DNA of 64,000 bases from Encephalitozoon hellem ATCC 50504 (GCF_000277815.2 NW_004057897.1:103644-167643), one strand, 5' to 3'; shown: positions 1-8,481, numbered from the stretch's first letter. A program made the numbers and translations. The notes: generated from the sequence alone by a model not told the origin.

Positions 1-220
1 GTTCAAGAATGGACTTGAACATTGTGTCTTGATCAACAACGCTCAGGAATTTGATGGAAGCGATGCAGGCGCCAGCCTGGATGAAGCAGTCAGTTGGGGA
101 AAGGTCAAGCCTGGCACAAGCGGTGTCAAGGTGTTTGGAGATGCAACAATACTGTTTCCGCTGATTGTTGGGGCCACGTTTATGAAGAAAAGCAAGAAAC
201 ATCATTCTGAGAAGAAATAA
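1..220 (+). CDS. DYS1: Deoxyhypusine synthase, C-terminal end only (5' cut by window edge)
   Basis: Deoxyhypusine synthase transfers the aminobutyl group of spermidine to one lysine of eIF5A, the first step of hypusine formation in the cytosol. Only the last 72 codons lie here, read from base 2. They contain the family signature [12 protein letters not shown] followed by EAVSWGK; in known enzymes the lysine of WGK forms the enzyme-substrate intermediate. The stretch [19 protein letters not shown] also fits the family C-terminus, and a short basic tail ends the protein. The stop lies 2 bp from the stop of the convergent TRM7 gene. Its substrate eIF5A is encoded at 38182-38631. The N-terminus lies outside the window. 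Confidence 0.9.
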   Translation, partial: FKNGLEHCVLINNAQEFDGSDAGASLDEAVSWGKVKPGTSGVKVFGDATILFPLIVGATFMKKSKKHHSEKK

Positions 221-222
221 AT

Positions 223-939
223 CTAAGCTTTGCTATCTTGTCTCACAGTGTATTCAAGCCCCACTTCTTTACCATATCCGCAGAGCAGTACGGGCACATC
301 ACACCTGGTGGCCATGTCGACCTCATAAGGGTCAATGTCTATAGCCTTCATTCCCTTGCAGTATATAAAACACTCCATGGACTCTATTCTGCTTGCCCTT
401 GGCTTCAGTAGAACAGCATTGTCATAAAACTTTCTGAAGTGGCTGACTACACATGAGATGTGCTCTCCTTGGAGGCATTTACCCACGAACGAAGAGCCCT
501 CCTTCGAAATCCTCAGCGTGGCAGCAAGTGCAGATGCCAACAGCTCCATCTGCAAGTACTCGTCTATCTCATGGATCCCCGTTATATCAGGCGCACCATC
601 GCACATCACAAGATCTGCCTTGGATCCACCAAGCACATCCAGTATACTTTCCAGACACGAGGAAGAGGTTATATCACCTTTGATGTATGTCACACCTTCC
701 ATGGGTATGATGTCTTGCACATCCACAGACACTATCTTTGGGTTTCTGTCTTTCTCTAACTTCTCACATGCATACTGGGACCAGCTTCCTGGTGCTGCAC
801 ATAAATCGACAACATTCTCAATGTTCTGAAACAGATTGTACTCTTCGTCTATGTTTGCAAGCTTGTACACGCTTCTGGCCCTGTAGTTGTTTTTCTTTGC
901 AAGCCTGTAATACACATCTCTTTTTTCCTCTCGATCCAT
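223..939 (-). CDS. TRM7: tRNA 2'-O-ribose methyltransferase, TRM7/FTSJ1 type
   Basis: A 238-aa FtsJ/RrmJ-type SAM-dependent methyltransferase. In yeast and man Trm7 methylates ribose at positions 32 and 34 of the tRNA anticodon loop. The N-terminus has the family substrate segment (YYRLAKK then RARSVYKL), motif I DLCAAPGSWSQ is at about residues 45-55, and the MCDGAPDITG plus HEIDEY block contains the aspartate of the K-D-K-E tetrad. Length and the GDIT/IDEY spacing fit Trm7 better than the longer Spb1 or mitochondrial Mrm2. The ATG follows a CCC (ctcccta) on the minus strand. It is convergent with deoxyhypusine synthase. Confidence 0.88.
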   Translation of the reverse strand: MDREEKRDVYYRLAKKNNYRARSVYKLANIDEEYNLFQNIENVVDLCAAPGSWSQYACEKLEKDRNPKIVSVDVQDIIPMEGVTYIKGDITSSSCLESILDVLGGSKADLVMCDGAPDITGIHEIDEYLQMELLASALAATLRISKEGSSFVGKCLQGEHISCVVSHFRKFYDNAVLLKPRASRIESMECFIYCKGMKAIDIDPYEVDMATRCDVPVLLCGYGKEVGLEYTVRQDSKA

Positions 940-1002
940 TTTCTAGGGAGTAAAAATTAGTGTCCATTCGGGCTCATACTCCCTCCAAGAAAGCCCCTCT
1001 AA

Positions 1003-1242
1003 ATGTTTGGGCTGATGTCTGTCATGTACGGAATCCTGTTTCTCTTGAACTCCGTTGTCATACTCGATGAAAAGAGGTTTCTGTCAAAGGTGGGCCTTCC
1101 CTTATCCCCAGAGGCCAGAGGCGCCCTTGGGCCGAGCCGCCGGAAGATAGTCGACTTGATCAGAGCAATCAAGACTGTAATGAAAATCCCCCTAATGGCG
1201 CTAAACATAATGTGTATAGTATATGAGACATTCCTTGGATAG
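1003..1242 (+). CDS. YOS1: Yos1/IER3IP1-like ER-Golgi transport protein
   Basis: A 79-aa small membrane protein with the Yos1/IER3IP1 pattern: an N-terminal hydrophobic segment, then N-VVILDEKRFLSKVG, then a polar stretch with RRKIVDLIRAIKTVMKIP, and a C-terminal hydrophobic segment. Full length equals the family norm of about 80 aa. In yeast Yos1 belongs to the Yip1-Yif1 complex needed for COPII vesicle traffic from ER to Golgi. The ATG sits just after CCCC at 995-998. It is divergent from TRM7 across a 63-bp gap. Confidence 0.85.
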   Translation: MFGLMSVMYGILFLLNSVVILDEKRFLSKVGLPLSPEARGALGPSRRKIVDLIRAIKTVMKIPLMALNIMCIVYETFLG

Positions 1243-1264
1243 AAAGCAGCAGTAGCCTTTTATT

Positions 1265-1879
1265 TCACAGAGTGTCACTCAGGTCATGGTAGTCTATGTC
1301 AAAGGAGCCATCGCCCTCTTTGTCGGACTCCTCAGACGTTCCGCCATTATTTCTAAATAAATCGTTGGAGTCTAGAGCCTTTTCGTTAATCTTATGGATC
1401 CTCTGTACTTCTCTGATGTAGTTCTTGTCGTAGCAGCAATTTCCTAGCGAATTTCCAAACTGCCTCAGGGCCCTCTTGAGAGCATCAGTTGCTGCCTCTT
1501 TCTTTGCTTTTTCATATGCAGCTGCCTTGCTCCTCTGATTCTCTGCACTTCCAAATCCAATGTCCTCTCTGTATGTCCCGTCCTTCAGCATAACCCTGAC
1601 AAGGCAGGACACACCTAGACTTATCTTCTTGTCTTCAGCCTCCTCGTAGTCCGTGGAGATGCTTCGTATCTCTGACGACCATCCGTTGAATCCAAAGATC
1701 CTATTGGCTAGGCTTATCACCTTCCACCCCTCGACATACGCTATCTTGGACATGTTGAACCCGGGCCTGTAGCTGATGAACTCGGGCCCAAGCTTCTGGC
1801 TGAGAAGCTTCGATATCTTCCTTACTCTCTTCCTACCAAATGCACTAGACTTCCAGCCTCTTGGTTCTTCTTCTCTCAT
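1265..1879 (-). CDS. RAD52: DNA repair protein Rad52 (N-terminal annealing domain)
   Basis: A 204-aa Rad52 homologue that should anneal single strands and load Rad51 in homologous recombination. Visible family blocks are KLLSQKLGPEFIS-R-G, YVEGWKVISLANRIFGFNGWSS, V-RVMLKDGTYREDIGFG and the hallmark KAKKEAATDALKRALRQFGN. The long C-terminal region of yeast Rad52, which binds Rad51 and RPA, is almost absent; only an acidic tail of about 50 aa remains. Start chosen at 1879 because GGGG precedes this ATG on the minus strand and because any longer reading would run into the divergent SFT2 gene. The two genes share a 71-bp promoter region. Confidence 0.9.
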   Translation of the reverse strand: MREEEPRGWKSSAFGRKRVRKISKLLSQKLGPEFISYRPGFNMSKIAYVEGWKVISLANRIFGFNGWSSEIRSISTDYEEAEDKKISLGVSCLVRVMLKDGTYREDIGFGSAENQRSKAAAYEKAKKEAATDALKRALRQFGNSLGNCCYDKNYIREVQRIHKINEKALDSNDLFRNNGGTSEESDKEGDGSFDIDYHDLSDTL

Positions 1880-1950
1880 AATACCCCTTAAAGGACATGC
1901 ATTTCCGAAACAAGAACAAATAAATATTTCTCTTGCAAGGGGCAACAAAA

Positions 1951-2466
1951 ATGGATCCTCTCGTAAGTGCATTGAAGGCAAGAGAAAGCAAGACATTTTG
2001 CAGCCCGATTCCACATAGATACGAGCAGATGTTCAAGTCAAAGAAGTACGATCTCGAGCACTTTGGGATGACGTTCTTCCAGCGTGCGGTGTGCTTTTCG
2101 GCATGCCTGGGCTTGGGAATCCTCTCGTTCCTCTACAGCATGTTCAAAATAGTTCGGCTCTCGCCGTCCGGATTTATACTTCCTTACACCATCTCGAACT
2201 TCTTGTTCTTCATCATGTTTGGATTTCTTCTCGGATTCAGATCGTATCTCGAAGGGCTTTTCTCAAAGAAGAAACGCTTCCACAGCTCGTGGTTCGTCGG
2301 GTGCACGTTCCTAACCCTATATGTTGTTCTGAAGTATGACAGATACTTGCTCAATCTGGCGTTCTGCTTTGTCCAGGTGACGTCATTCATTATGTTTTCA
2401 CTGACGTTTGTTCCTGGAGGAACCTCAGGCATGTCCAGCATGGTCAATATGTTCTTCAAAAAATAA
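1951..2466 (+). CDS. SFT2: SFT2-like vesicle transport protein
   Basis: A 171-aa protein with four hydrophobic segments (roughly residues 40-60, 70-90, 108-125 and 130-150) and the Sft2/Got1 arrangement, including the MTFFQR entry to the first segment, an FLYSMFKIV-like turn, and a final GG-GM--M segment (PGGTSGMSSMVNMFF) typical of Sft2. Sft2 acts in fusion of endosome-derived vesicles with the Golgi. The start follows GGGG at 1939-1942. The CDS is divergent from RAD52. Assignment to Sft2 rather than Got1 rests on the C-terminal glycine-rich turn. Confidence 0.75.
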   Translation: MDPLVSALKARESKTFCSPIPHRYEQMFKSKKYDLEHFGMTFFQRAVCFSACLGLGILSFLYSMFKIVRLSPSGFILPYTISNFLFFIMFGFLLGFRSYLEGLFSKKKRFHSSWFVGCTFLTLYVVLKYDRYLLNLAFCFVQVTSFIMFSLTFVPGGTSGMSSMVNMFFKK

Positions 2467-2542
2467 ATGCTTTCCAGCCTCTTTTGGTCTTGTCGGCCTT
2501 GAGCTCTGATACTTAAAAAACAGGCTTTTACAAAGGATTCAA

Positions 2543-2806
2543 TCATTTACTAGATAGAAAGGAGAATGCGATGGATAGCAGGACAACCATCAGGGCTATT
2601 GCGGCCTGGGGCAGTGACGAGCCAGGCACAAGCTTTGCAAGTATATGCAGAAGAAATACATTTGCAATGAAGATAAGAGATATCACAAGGACTTGCATCG
2701 GAGAAATCAGAAGCCTTGACGGCTGGTTATACAGTAGCTTATTAAGGTTGTTCTGTCTCTTCTTATACTGCTGAATCTGGTTCTTATTGCTTACTTGCTT
2801 CACCAT
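2543..2806 (-). CDS. Small membrane protein resembling Sec61-beta, with an extra hydrophobic segment
   Basis: An 87-aa protein. A basic, glutamine/asparagine-rich N-terminus (about 35 aa) precedes a segment at about 36-60, SPMQVLVISLIFIANVFLLH, which resembles the transmembrane segment of the Sec61 beta subunit (P-VLVMSLLFIASVFMLHI). Sec61-beta is a tail-anchored part of the ER translocon and normally ends soon after this helix. Here a second hydrophobic stretch (about 65-85) follows, so the protein looks like a hairpin or two-span form. The ATG follows CCC. The family call is tentative; any short ER membrane protein is possible. Confidence 0.5.
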   Translation of the reverse strand: MVKQVSNKNQIQQYKKRQNNLNKLLYNQPSRLLISPMQVLVISLIFIANVFLLHILAKLVPGSSLPQAAIALMVVLLSIAFSFLSSK

Positions 2807-2874
2807 TTTGAGGGTTAAACATTCTTGATTTTAAGCCTTCGAAATGACCTGCGTGCCTTTGCTCAGTCCTGGCC

Positions 2875-3924
2875 CTAGAAATCCATGTCAAATCCAAACT
2901 GCAGCCTTTGAACTTGTCTATTGTTGGTCAAGGGAATCGCAAAGCTCACAGTCACCACAGGGCCATCTTTCGATCTCATAACAGGGACACTTGCCCCCAA
3001 CCCGACAGAGGCTCCAAGGCATTCATCGTCTTTGTATGAGCGTGACTTCGTGATCGATCTGAGGCCATTCACTATGCTCCTCTTTTCAGATACATACCCT
3101 AACGACCAAAACACAAACCCTTTTGCTTCCCACCTACACACGCCCATTCTATGCGATGCCTCGAGGAAGGAGTTTCCTCCGATCTTCAAGCCGCAATTGC
3201 TTGGAGATATGCTCATTCCTTTGTATCCTCTAATGTTTTCCCCAAGGTAGTATCTCTCTGCAATATGCGGCTCTCCAAGTATCAGCCCTGTGGAAAGGTG
3301 CATGTCCGTAAATAGGCTCCTTGCAAAAGACTTGCCTAGAACTATCTCGGCCTGTGTTTTCAAAAATAGCCTTGAGGACCGTGAATCGAAGATGCCGATC
3401 TTACTCCTGACGTCAATAGCCCCAAGTTTCTTCTTAATCTCCAGAAATGCCTGGTCTAGATATCCAATCCTCTCTTTTCCTGCACATATCTTCTGCTTTT
3501 CCATTTCAACCTCTAGACTTACACGGGTATGCGGGTATTCTTCGTGCGGAGACTTCATCACATCTCTGGCCCCAAATATGCTGAGGAAGCTTAGAGACTT
3601 TCGAAGGATAGGCTTTGTAAATCTAAGACTCATGTCTCTCGAGGTGGACACAGAAACCTCGAGGTTCTCTGCTCTTCTAAAGAGATTCGGAAGCTTTATC
3701 TTGAGGTATCCCTTCGGGACCCTCCCAGTTGTGTCTCCAGTAAACCTAATGCTCCTCTTCTCTTCAGTAACAGACAGTCCATCATCAGTCTCGGCTATTG
3801 CAGAAAAGATCCTGAGTCTCCTGAGCCTGCCCACAACCTCATCTATGCTGCTGTTCCTAGAAATCCCCTGGATCTTGTCTAAAAAGCCTTTGTCCGTTCT
3901 TTTTGCTCCTGTTATCTTGAACAT
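2875..3924 (-). CDS. SAM50: Omp85/Sam50-like beta-barrel protein (mitosome outer membrane)
   Basis: A 349-aa protein without hydrophobic helices. The C-terminal two-thirds alternates polar and non-polar residues as in a beta-barrel. It carries a block FLGEN-RGY-like (YYLGENIRGYKG) followed by GLKIGGNSFLEAS, which resembles the conserved G-x-RG-x-GG--F block of Omp85/Sam50 proteins, and it ends in the aromatic signature FGFDMDF. Sam50 inserts barrel proteins into the outer membrane of mitochondria; here the site would be the relict mitosome. A POTRA-like N-terminus of about 100 aa could be present. The ATG follows CCCC. Recognition is by pattern only. Confidence 0.5.
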   Translation of the reverse strand: MFKITGAKRTDKGFLDKIQGISRNSSIDEVVGRLRRLRIFSAIAETDDGLSVTEEKRSIRFTGDTTGRVPKGYLKIKLPNLFRRAENLEVSVSTSRDMSLRFTKPILRKSLSFLSIFGARDVMKSPHEEYPHTRVSLEVEMEKQKICAGKERIGYLDQAFLEIKKKLGAIDVRSKIGIFDSRSSRLFLKTQAEIVLGKSFARSLFTDMHLSTGLILGEPHIAERYYLGENIRGYKGMSISPSNCGLKIGGNSFLEASHRMGVCRWEAKGFVFWSLGYVSEKRSIVNGLRSITKSRSYKDDECLGASVGLGASVPVMRSKDGPVVTVSFAIPLTNNRQVQRLQFGFDMDF

Positions 3925-4020
3925 AGGATATCCTTTGGGGATTCCAATGTATTAAATATCGCCGGAATAACTCCAGAACTATCTAATTCATAAAACAGTC
4001 CACTCGAAATCTTTTAATAC

Positions 4021-4476
4021 TTAGATCCTGACATCTGTCTTGCAGAAGAGAACGTCTCTAATCCAGCCGACACGTGGGAAATAGCATCCGCGGAGCTCAA
4101 AGCAGGGGCTGTCAGAGAGGTCCCCCACAATGTCATACGTGCTCCTGAACACACCCACAAGCTTCTTGGGGTCGTCACATCCAATAATTCTGCTCCAAAT
4201 GATCTCCGACTTGTCTGCCTTCCCGCCATAAACAGCCCTTACATACACAAATATCTGCTTCAGGTTAAAATGGAATTGGTTCGAAAGATCGATGCTTGGC
4301 TCAAATAATACAACCTGCGTTCTTCCATATGCCTTGTACTCCCTTATTCTCAGATCAGACGCAGGTGGCGCTTTTGTCACAAAGAACGAAAACAGAAACA
4401 CAGACAGAAGAAGGATGACTGTGGGGCTGAATGTAAACGACACCAATGCGTTGAGTCTTCTACCAGATGTCTTCAT
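4021..4476 (-). CDS. SPC3: Signal peptidase complex subunit 3 (SPC22/23 family)
   Basis: A 151-aa type II membrane protein. An N-terminal anchor (about residues 15-32) is followed by a lumenal domain with F-PSIDLSNQFHFNLKQIFVYVRAVYG, matching the SPC22/23 core in which D-TPLFNWN-KQLF-Y--A-Y is conserved, and then SEIIWSRII. Spc3 is a non-catalytic but essential subunit of ER signal peptidase. The start at 4476 was chosen because CCCC lies immediately upstream and homologues begin at this point; codons further upstream only add a non-conserved extension. The remaining 148 bp to the homeodomain gene show no gene. Confidence 0.82.
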   Translation of the reverse strand: MKTSGRRLNALVSFTFSPTVILLLSVFLFSFFVTKAPPASDLRIREYKAYGRTQVVLFEPSIDLSNQFHFNLKQIFVYVRAVYGGKADKSEIIWSRIIGCDDPKKLVGVFRSTYDIVGDLSDSPCFELRGCYFPRVGWIRDVLFCKTDVRI

Positions 4477-4624
4477 CGGGGCACAACAAAATAATTCGAA
4501 AAAAAACAAGCACTCCTGTCCTACCATACAAGGCCTTATTAGAAACCATGCGACGCGCCTGTGGGTATTAATCAATACATTTATTGGACCTGGGATAATT
4601 TATCCGAGTATTGCAATGCCGTAA

Positions 4625-5023
4625 TTAATTTCCCATCTGGGAATGTGGTGAGCTGCTCAAGATCAACCACACAATATACTTCACAGGAATCGACAGATTG
4701 GTCACCATTTTGATCTTTGTTCTTCCCTCAATGTCTTGGCCCGCCTGAGATTCCTTCTTTTTGGCTCCCTTTGATACAAACCGGGTGTTCTGGAACCATA
4801 TCTGCACTGTTCTTGGTGAAATGTTCAGCAGAATCGCCAGATTTAACCTTGTATCATGCGAAGGATAGTGAGTAATCTCAAAGACTTTCTTCAGGACATC
4901 AACCTGCGTACGCGTCTTGTACTTGTATCCTATAAGCCCAAGATAGCTCTTCTCAGACAGCCTCCTGAGCTTTATAAGCCCGGCAATCGCTTCGCCTTCC
5001 ATCACCCATCTTGTATCCTTCAT
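4625..5023 (-). CDS. Homeodomain transcription factor
   Basis: A 132-aa protein that is mostly one homeodomain (about residues 35-93): YKTRTQVDVLKKVFE, then YPSHDTRLNLAILLNISPRTVQIWFQNTR. The recognition helix reads WFQNTR where most homeodomains have WFQNRR; Trp48, Phe49, Gln50, Asn51 and Arg53 are kept, and position 52 is threonine. Encephalitozoon genomes are known to hold about a dozen such short HD genes. The start at 5023 is the first ATG of the frame and has GGG 11 bases upstream. Target genes cannot be told from the sequence. Confidence 0.88.
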   Translation of the reverse strand: MKDTRWVMEGEAIAGLIKLRRLSEKSYLGLIGYKYKTRTQVDVLKKVFEITHYPSHDTRLNLAILLNISPRTVQIWFQNTRFVSKGAKKKESQAGQDIEGRTKIKMVTNLSIPVKYIVWLILSSSPHSQMGN

Positions 5024-5327
5024 ATGCACAAATCCCTGCCTTCCATTTTTTTATCTGATGAATTGAGCAGATAAATTAAATCGTGAAGATTTCAACCGTA
5101 TTAATTGTCCTCCGTGCTTGAAATACAGTCTCTCATCCACATCCGTCTATCCCCTCAGAGCCCTGTTCTTTATCTCTCCCCGCACAAAAGACCCACCTGT
5201 GCAGAAGTGCTCCCATCAAAGATGCATCCAGGCTATTTCCAGAAATATCCTATGCCCTCTTCAGTCCAGATTATGGATGCAAAAGCTCCCGTGTCCATAG
5301 ATGTATTTGATTTTTAGGCAATCCCTA
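5024..5327. other. 304-bp intergenic region between divergent genes
   Basis: This gap separates the divergent homeodomain and phosphatase genes. A + strand ORF of 31 codons at 5221-5316 follows a CCC, but it has no recognisable family and overlaps the upstream side of the phosphatase start, so I do not call it. No tRNA, repeat or intron signal (GTAAGT or CTAAC-AG) was seen. It probably holds both promoters. Confidence 0.5.
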
Positions 5328-6236
5328 ATGAAGAAGTTTGCGTCCCGGCTTCTAAATCTCGAGTTGCTTTCTGAGGCAGAGGTCCAGAGCATTTGCAACA
5401 AGGTGTCGGAGATCCTCATATGCGAGCCAAACATCCCAAACAAAAGGGCACCTGTCATTGTTTGTGGAGACATCCATGGACAGTTCTTCGACCTGGTAAG
5501 CCTATTCAGGATTGATGGCATTCCTTCGAAAAAGAGATATGTCTTCCTTGGAGACTACGTGGACAGAGGAAAAAACTCCCTTGAATGCATACTGTTTCTT
5601 TTTCTCTTAAAAATTCTGTATCCAGAGAACGTCACGCTTATAAGAGGAAACCATGAGCAGTCCACCATCAACAAGGTGTATGGATTCTACGAGGAGATCG
5701 CCGAGAAGTATGGCAGTCCAAAAATATGGAGGATGATCAACGAGGTATTTAACCTGCTTTGTGTTGGATGTTTGATTGATGGAAGAATACTATGTGTACA
5801 TGGAGGGATATCTCCCAAGATCATGTCCCTGAACCAAATAAGAAGGCTGGACAGGCTGCTTCCCATCGGAGAAGGAAGCGAGTTTGCAGACATTCTCTGG
5901 GGAGATCCATACGACGGGAAGGGCTTCCAGCCTAGTCCCCGGGGGAGTGGATACCTTTACGGAGAGGATGTCGTGATGAGGTTTCTCGAGCTCAATGGAC
6001 TTGCAAGCATTGTGAGATCGCATCAGCTTGTGATAGAGGGATACAAATTCCATTTCCCAGAGAGAAATGTGATTACTGTATGGAGTGCTCCAAACTATAT
6101 GGGGAAGTGCGGAAATCCAGCAAGCATTCTGAGAATCAATGAGACATTGGATATTTCTGACAAGGACTTCTGCATATTCAAGTCCACACCACAGAAAAAG
6201 GAGTTTCTTGAAAAGCTTGAGGGATTTGATCTGTAA
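5328..6236 (+). CDS. PP2A-like serine/threonine phosphatase catalytic subunit (PP2A/PP4/PP6 group)
   Basis: A 302-aa metallophosphatase with all core motifs: GDIHGQFFDL, GDYVDRG, RGNHE, the HGG loop, and the PP2A-group signature SAPNYMGKCGN near the end. These supply the metal ligands and the catalytic histidine. The SAPNY-x-x-(R/K)CGN block separates it from PP1 and calcineurin. The C-terminus is GFDL, not the methylated DYFL of true PP2A, so a PP4/PP6-like role is possible. ATGs at 5301 and 5328 are in frame; 5328 was chosen because CCCT directly precedes it. A PP2A-type scaffold subunit is encoded at 23926-25305. Confidence 0.88.
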   Translation: MKKFASRLLNLELLSEAEVQSICNKVSEILICEPNIPNKRAPVIVCGDIHGQFFDLVSLFRIDGIPSKKRYVFLGDYVDRGKNSLECILFLFLLKILYPENVTLIRGNHEQSTINKVYGFYEEIAEKYGSPKIWRMINEVFNLLCVGCLIDGRILCVHGGISPKIMSLNQIRRLDRLLPIGEGSEFADILWGDPYDGKGFQPSPRGSGYLYGEDVVMRFLELNGLASIVRSHQLVIEGYKFHFPERNVITVWSAPNYMGKCGNPASILRINETLDISDKDFCIFKSTPQKKEFLEKLEGFDL

Positions 6237-6276
6237 ACGATATTCGAGTGATTTCTTTATTTGCACTATCCCATAG

Positions 6277-7098
6277 ATGTTTACCAGGCTTGGGACACCA
6301 GAGGAGGAACGAGAGGTCTGCATTCTCAAGGGGTATGCGATAAGGACTTCCAGAGGTGACATCAAACGGTTTCTGCGCCTTATGGAATACAGGATGCTTC
6401 CAAAGCATATAAAAAGAATCAAGCAGCGCCATGGGGACCTGCTTGTACTTGTTGACGTTGTGGAGGATGAAGATCCTATAGGCGATGTCATGAGTCTTGT
6501 AATGAAGATGACTAAAGAGGGATTTGGATCAGAACTTTCTTCTGGAGACCCAACCTCTCTTATTGAAACAGTGAGTATTCCTAAATATCAGCCATTAACA
6601 GATGTCCAGTACATAGAAAGCACAGCTCTCTGGCCATGCATCAGGTCGTCCAAGCCTACAGAAGAGCTAGATGCTGAGTACACTAAGAATATGGTGAGAG
6701 AGATAATATCAAGAAGGAGTACTCCAATATGCTGCGGGCCCTGCATCATAGCAGATGGAGAGAAAATATTGTCTGCACATGAGGACACCGACAATGTTTT
6801 GGGCCATTCAATACTGAAGTGTGTCGAAGAAGTTAGCAAGGCCCAGATATCTTACCTGTGCACGGGCCTTGATGCATTTATATTCAGAGAACCCTGCTTG
6901 TCATGCTCGATGGCGTTTGTTCATGGGAGGATAAAAAGGGTTTTCTGCATCAATAAGGTTTCTGAAGGACCTTTTTCGAGCCTTAAAATCAATTATAACA
7001 GAAGCCTGAACCACAGGTATCCTGTTTATTTCATGAATGAAGACTGCAAAGACATTCAGCATATAAAAGACTGTGGAAAGGGCTCCTCCAATAAATAA
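6277..7098 (+). CDS. TAD3: tRNA adenosine deaminase subunit Tad3/ADAT3
   Basis: A 273-aa protein whose C-terminal half is a cytidine/deoxycytidylate deaminase fold: GHSI at the first zinc site, then SYLCTGLDAFIFREPCLSCSMAFVHGRIKRVFC with the PCxxC zinc site. The HAE glutamate of active deaminases is replaced (HSI), which is the mark of Tad3/ADAT3, the catalytically silent partner of Tad2 in making inosine at tRNA position 34. The N-terminal 120 aa fits the ADAT3 tRNA-binding region. The ATG follows CCC at 6270-6272. The partner Tad2 is not in this window. Confidence 0.85.
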   Translation: MFTRLGTPEEEREVCILKGYAIRTSRGDIKRFLRLMEYRMLPKHIKRIKQRHGDLLVLVDVVEDEDPIGDVMSLVMKMTKEGFGSELSSGDPTSLIETVSIPKYQPLTDVQYIESTALWPCIRSSKPTEELDAEYTKNMVREIISRRSTPICCGPCIIADGEKILSAHEDTDNVLGHSILKCVEEVSKAQISYLCTGLDAFIFREPCLSCSMAFVHGRIKRVFCINKVSEGPFSSLKINYNRSLNHRYPVYFMNEDCKDIQHIKDCGKGSSNK

Positions 7099-7129
7099 TA
7101 AAGCTTAAAAACCACCTATAATTGAAGGT

Positions 7130-8281
7130 TTAATGGATTTCTGGGGCAACCTCGGCCTTCTTGGCTCCATAGAATGCCCTCTTCTCTTCGCTTGTCTGGA
7201 ATCGCCCATGCCCTATCTTCGACGATGTGTCAACAAACTTGATCACAAGCTCCTCGCTGGGCTTCTGCATGCTAAGGCTCTTTCGTAGCGTCACAACCCT
7301 CTTCCGGGGCCCGACAACAGCCCCTTTCACCATGATAAAGTCGTTCTTCACCTCTCCATAGTGAGGGAACCCTCCCATGGGAGAAATAAACTTCTCGGTC
7401 AGGTCAAACTCAGTCCTGATGCTGCTGCTTCCATTCCCAACCATGTACACCCTCTTGTTCTTCTCCGTCCTTCTATGGAATCCCATCTGCCCCGCCCGTG
7501 CAACAGAGTACATCACACGGCTTGGATGCCATGCACCAATACATGCAACCTTTCGGATCCCCTTTCGCGACTTCCGGGGCTGCTTTCGCACTCCAAACCT
7601 CTTCACAGTCCCTTGGAACCCCTTTCCCTTCGTCACTCCAATAACGTCAATATTCTCGTTCTCTCCAAACACATCTCCAACATGGACCTCCTTCTCAAGC
7701 ATATTCAGAGCCCAGTCCACCTTCTCAGAGATGCTTCCTCCGTTCACCTGGATCTCGGCAATGTGTGCCTTCTTCAGCCCAAGCTTCTTGATCAGCCCAG
7801 GCTGCGTCTGCACAAGAACCCTTACACACTCGGCCCTCTTCTTGATCTCAGAAATCCTAGACTCAGAATCCTCACTGGCACAGAACCCCTTGCTGTTCCC
7901 CTTCTCCACATAGTTGTTCCCAAACATCCTGCGGAGAACCCCGTCGCTCACATAGGATGCAAGAACAATCGGCAGCCTGCGTAGCCCGGTAACCGTCCTC
8001 TCATACCCAACTATCCCATACACAACCATCGGCGGCGCCTCAAGTATGGTCACTGCATCCATCACCTCACGCGAAAGCTGCTTGTTCTTTGCAACCTGTG
8101 TCTTTGTCCTGATCACATGTGTCATCCCAGCCTTGTACCCCATGAACCCAGTGAGGTGCACAGGCTGCGAGCTGTCGTCGGCGGGAAATGCCCCTGCAGA
8201 CGGCCTGATTGTCTTCGACCTCTTTCTCGGGCAGAACTGTAAAGATCCATGTCTCGGTGCATTGAACTTCCTACAGCTCAT
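7130..8281 (-). CDS. RPL3: 60S ribosomal protein L3 (uL3)
   Basis: A 383-aa large-subunit protein with the full uL3 layout. It begins [14 protein letters not shown], continues with [12 protein letters not shown], and carries [16 protein letters not shown] and the [17 protein letters not shown] region that reaches the peptidyl-transferase centre. Length is close to yeast (387 aa). The tail is slightly altered but complete. The promoter has both elements of the strong Encephalitozoon signal (see 8282-8302). It is intronless, although several ribosomal protein genes in the genus carry introns. Confidence 0.97.
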   Translation of the reverse strand: MSCRKFNAPRHGSLQFCPRKRSKTIRPSAGAFPADDSSQPVHLTGFMGYKAGMTHVIRTKTQVAKNKQLSREVMDAVTILEAPPMVVYGIVGYERTVTGLRRLPIVLASYVSDGVLRRMFGNNYVEKGNSKGFCASEDSESRISEIKKRAECVRVLVQTQPGLIKKLGLKKAHIAEIQVNGGSISEKVDWALNMLEKEVHVGDVFGENENIDVIGVTKGKGFQGTVKRFGVRKQPRKSRKGIRKVACIGAWHPSRVMYSVARAGQMGFHRRTEKNKRVYMVGNGSSSIRTEFDLTEKFISPMGGFPHYGEVKNDFIMVKGAVVGPRKRVVTLRKSLSMQKPSEELVIKFVDTSSKIGHGRFQTSEEKRAFYGAKKAEVAPEIH

Positions 8282-8302
8282 TTAGTAAGGGCGCAAATTT
8301 TT
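8282..8302 (-). promoter_or_regulatory. AAATTT plus CCC start signal of RPL3
   Basis: Reading the minus strand toward the RPL3 ATG, an AAATTT box (8295-8300) is followed by CCC (8289-8291) eight bases before the start codon. This pair is the strong promoter signature described for Encephalitozoon genes. The AAATTT box is palindromic and could also serve the + strand ORF at 8314. Confidence 0.7.
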
Positions 8303-8313
8303 CGCATTAAGCA

Positions 8314-8481
8314 ATGCTCTCCGGGAAACATTCAATTGTTGTTGAGGCATCGCATGTCCCATTGATCTCCCCGAAATGTACCATCATCCACTTGATGCAG
8401 GGAATTTTCTACCCTACAGATGAACTTCCGCCCAGAATACAAGGAATACTTCAAGCAGGGATCAACAGCAAAAATATATGA
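8314..8481 (+). CDS. Possible 55-aa small protein overlapping the DPH3 5' end
   Basis: An ATG-initiated 55-codon ORF lies between RPL3 and DPH3. Its 3' part (8420-8481) overlaps the 5' end of the DPH3 reading frame in another frame. An AAATTT box lies 14 bases upstream. The translation is not low-complexity (for example [12 protein letters not shown] and [17 protein letters not shown]), but I do not recognise a family. If real, DPH3 probably begins at the later ATG at 8498, leaving 16 bp between the genes. If not, it is a chance ORF in the DPH3 leader. Confidence 0.3.
   Translation: MLSGKHSIVVEASHVPLISPKCTIIHLMQGIFYPTDELPPRIQGILQAGINSKNI

Noticed and set aside
453..953. Overlapping + strand ORFs opposite TRM7
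   Set aside because: The opposite strand has an unmistakable methyltransferase; these are shadows.
5221..5316. 31-codon + strand ORF with CCC upstream in the homeodomain-phosphatase spacer
   Set aside because: No family, very short, and it overlaps the alternative 5' end of the phosphatase gene; the CCC could be chance.
7361..7984. 207-codon + strand ORF opposite RPL3
   Set aside because: Shadow of a highly biased ribosomal protein gene.
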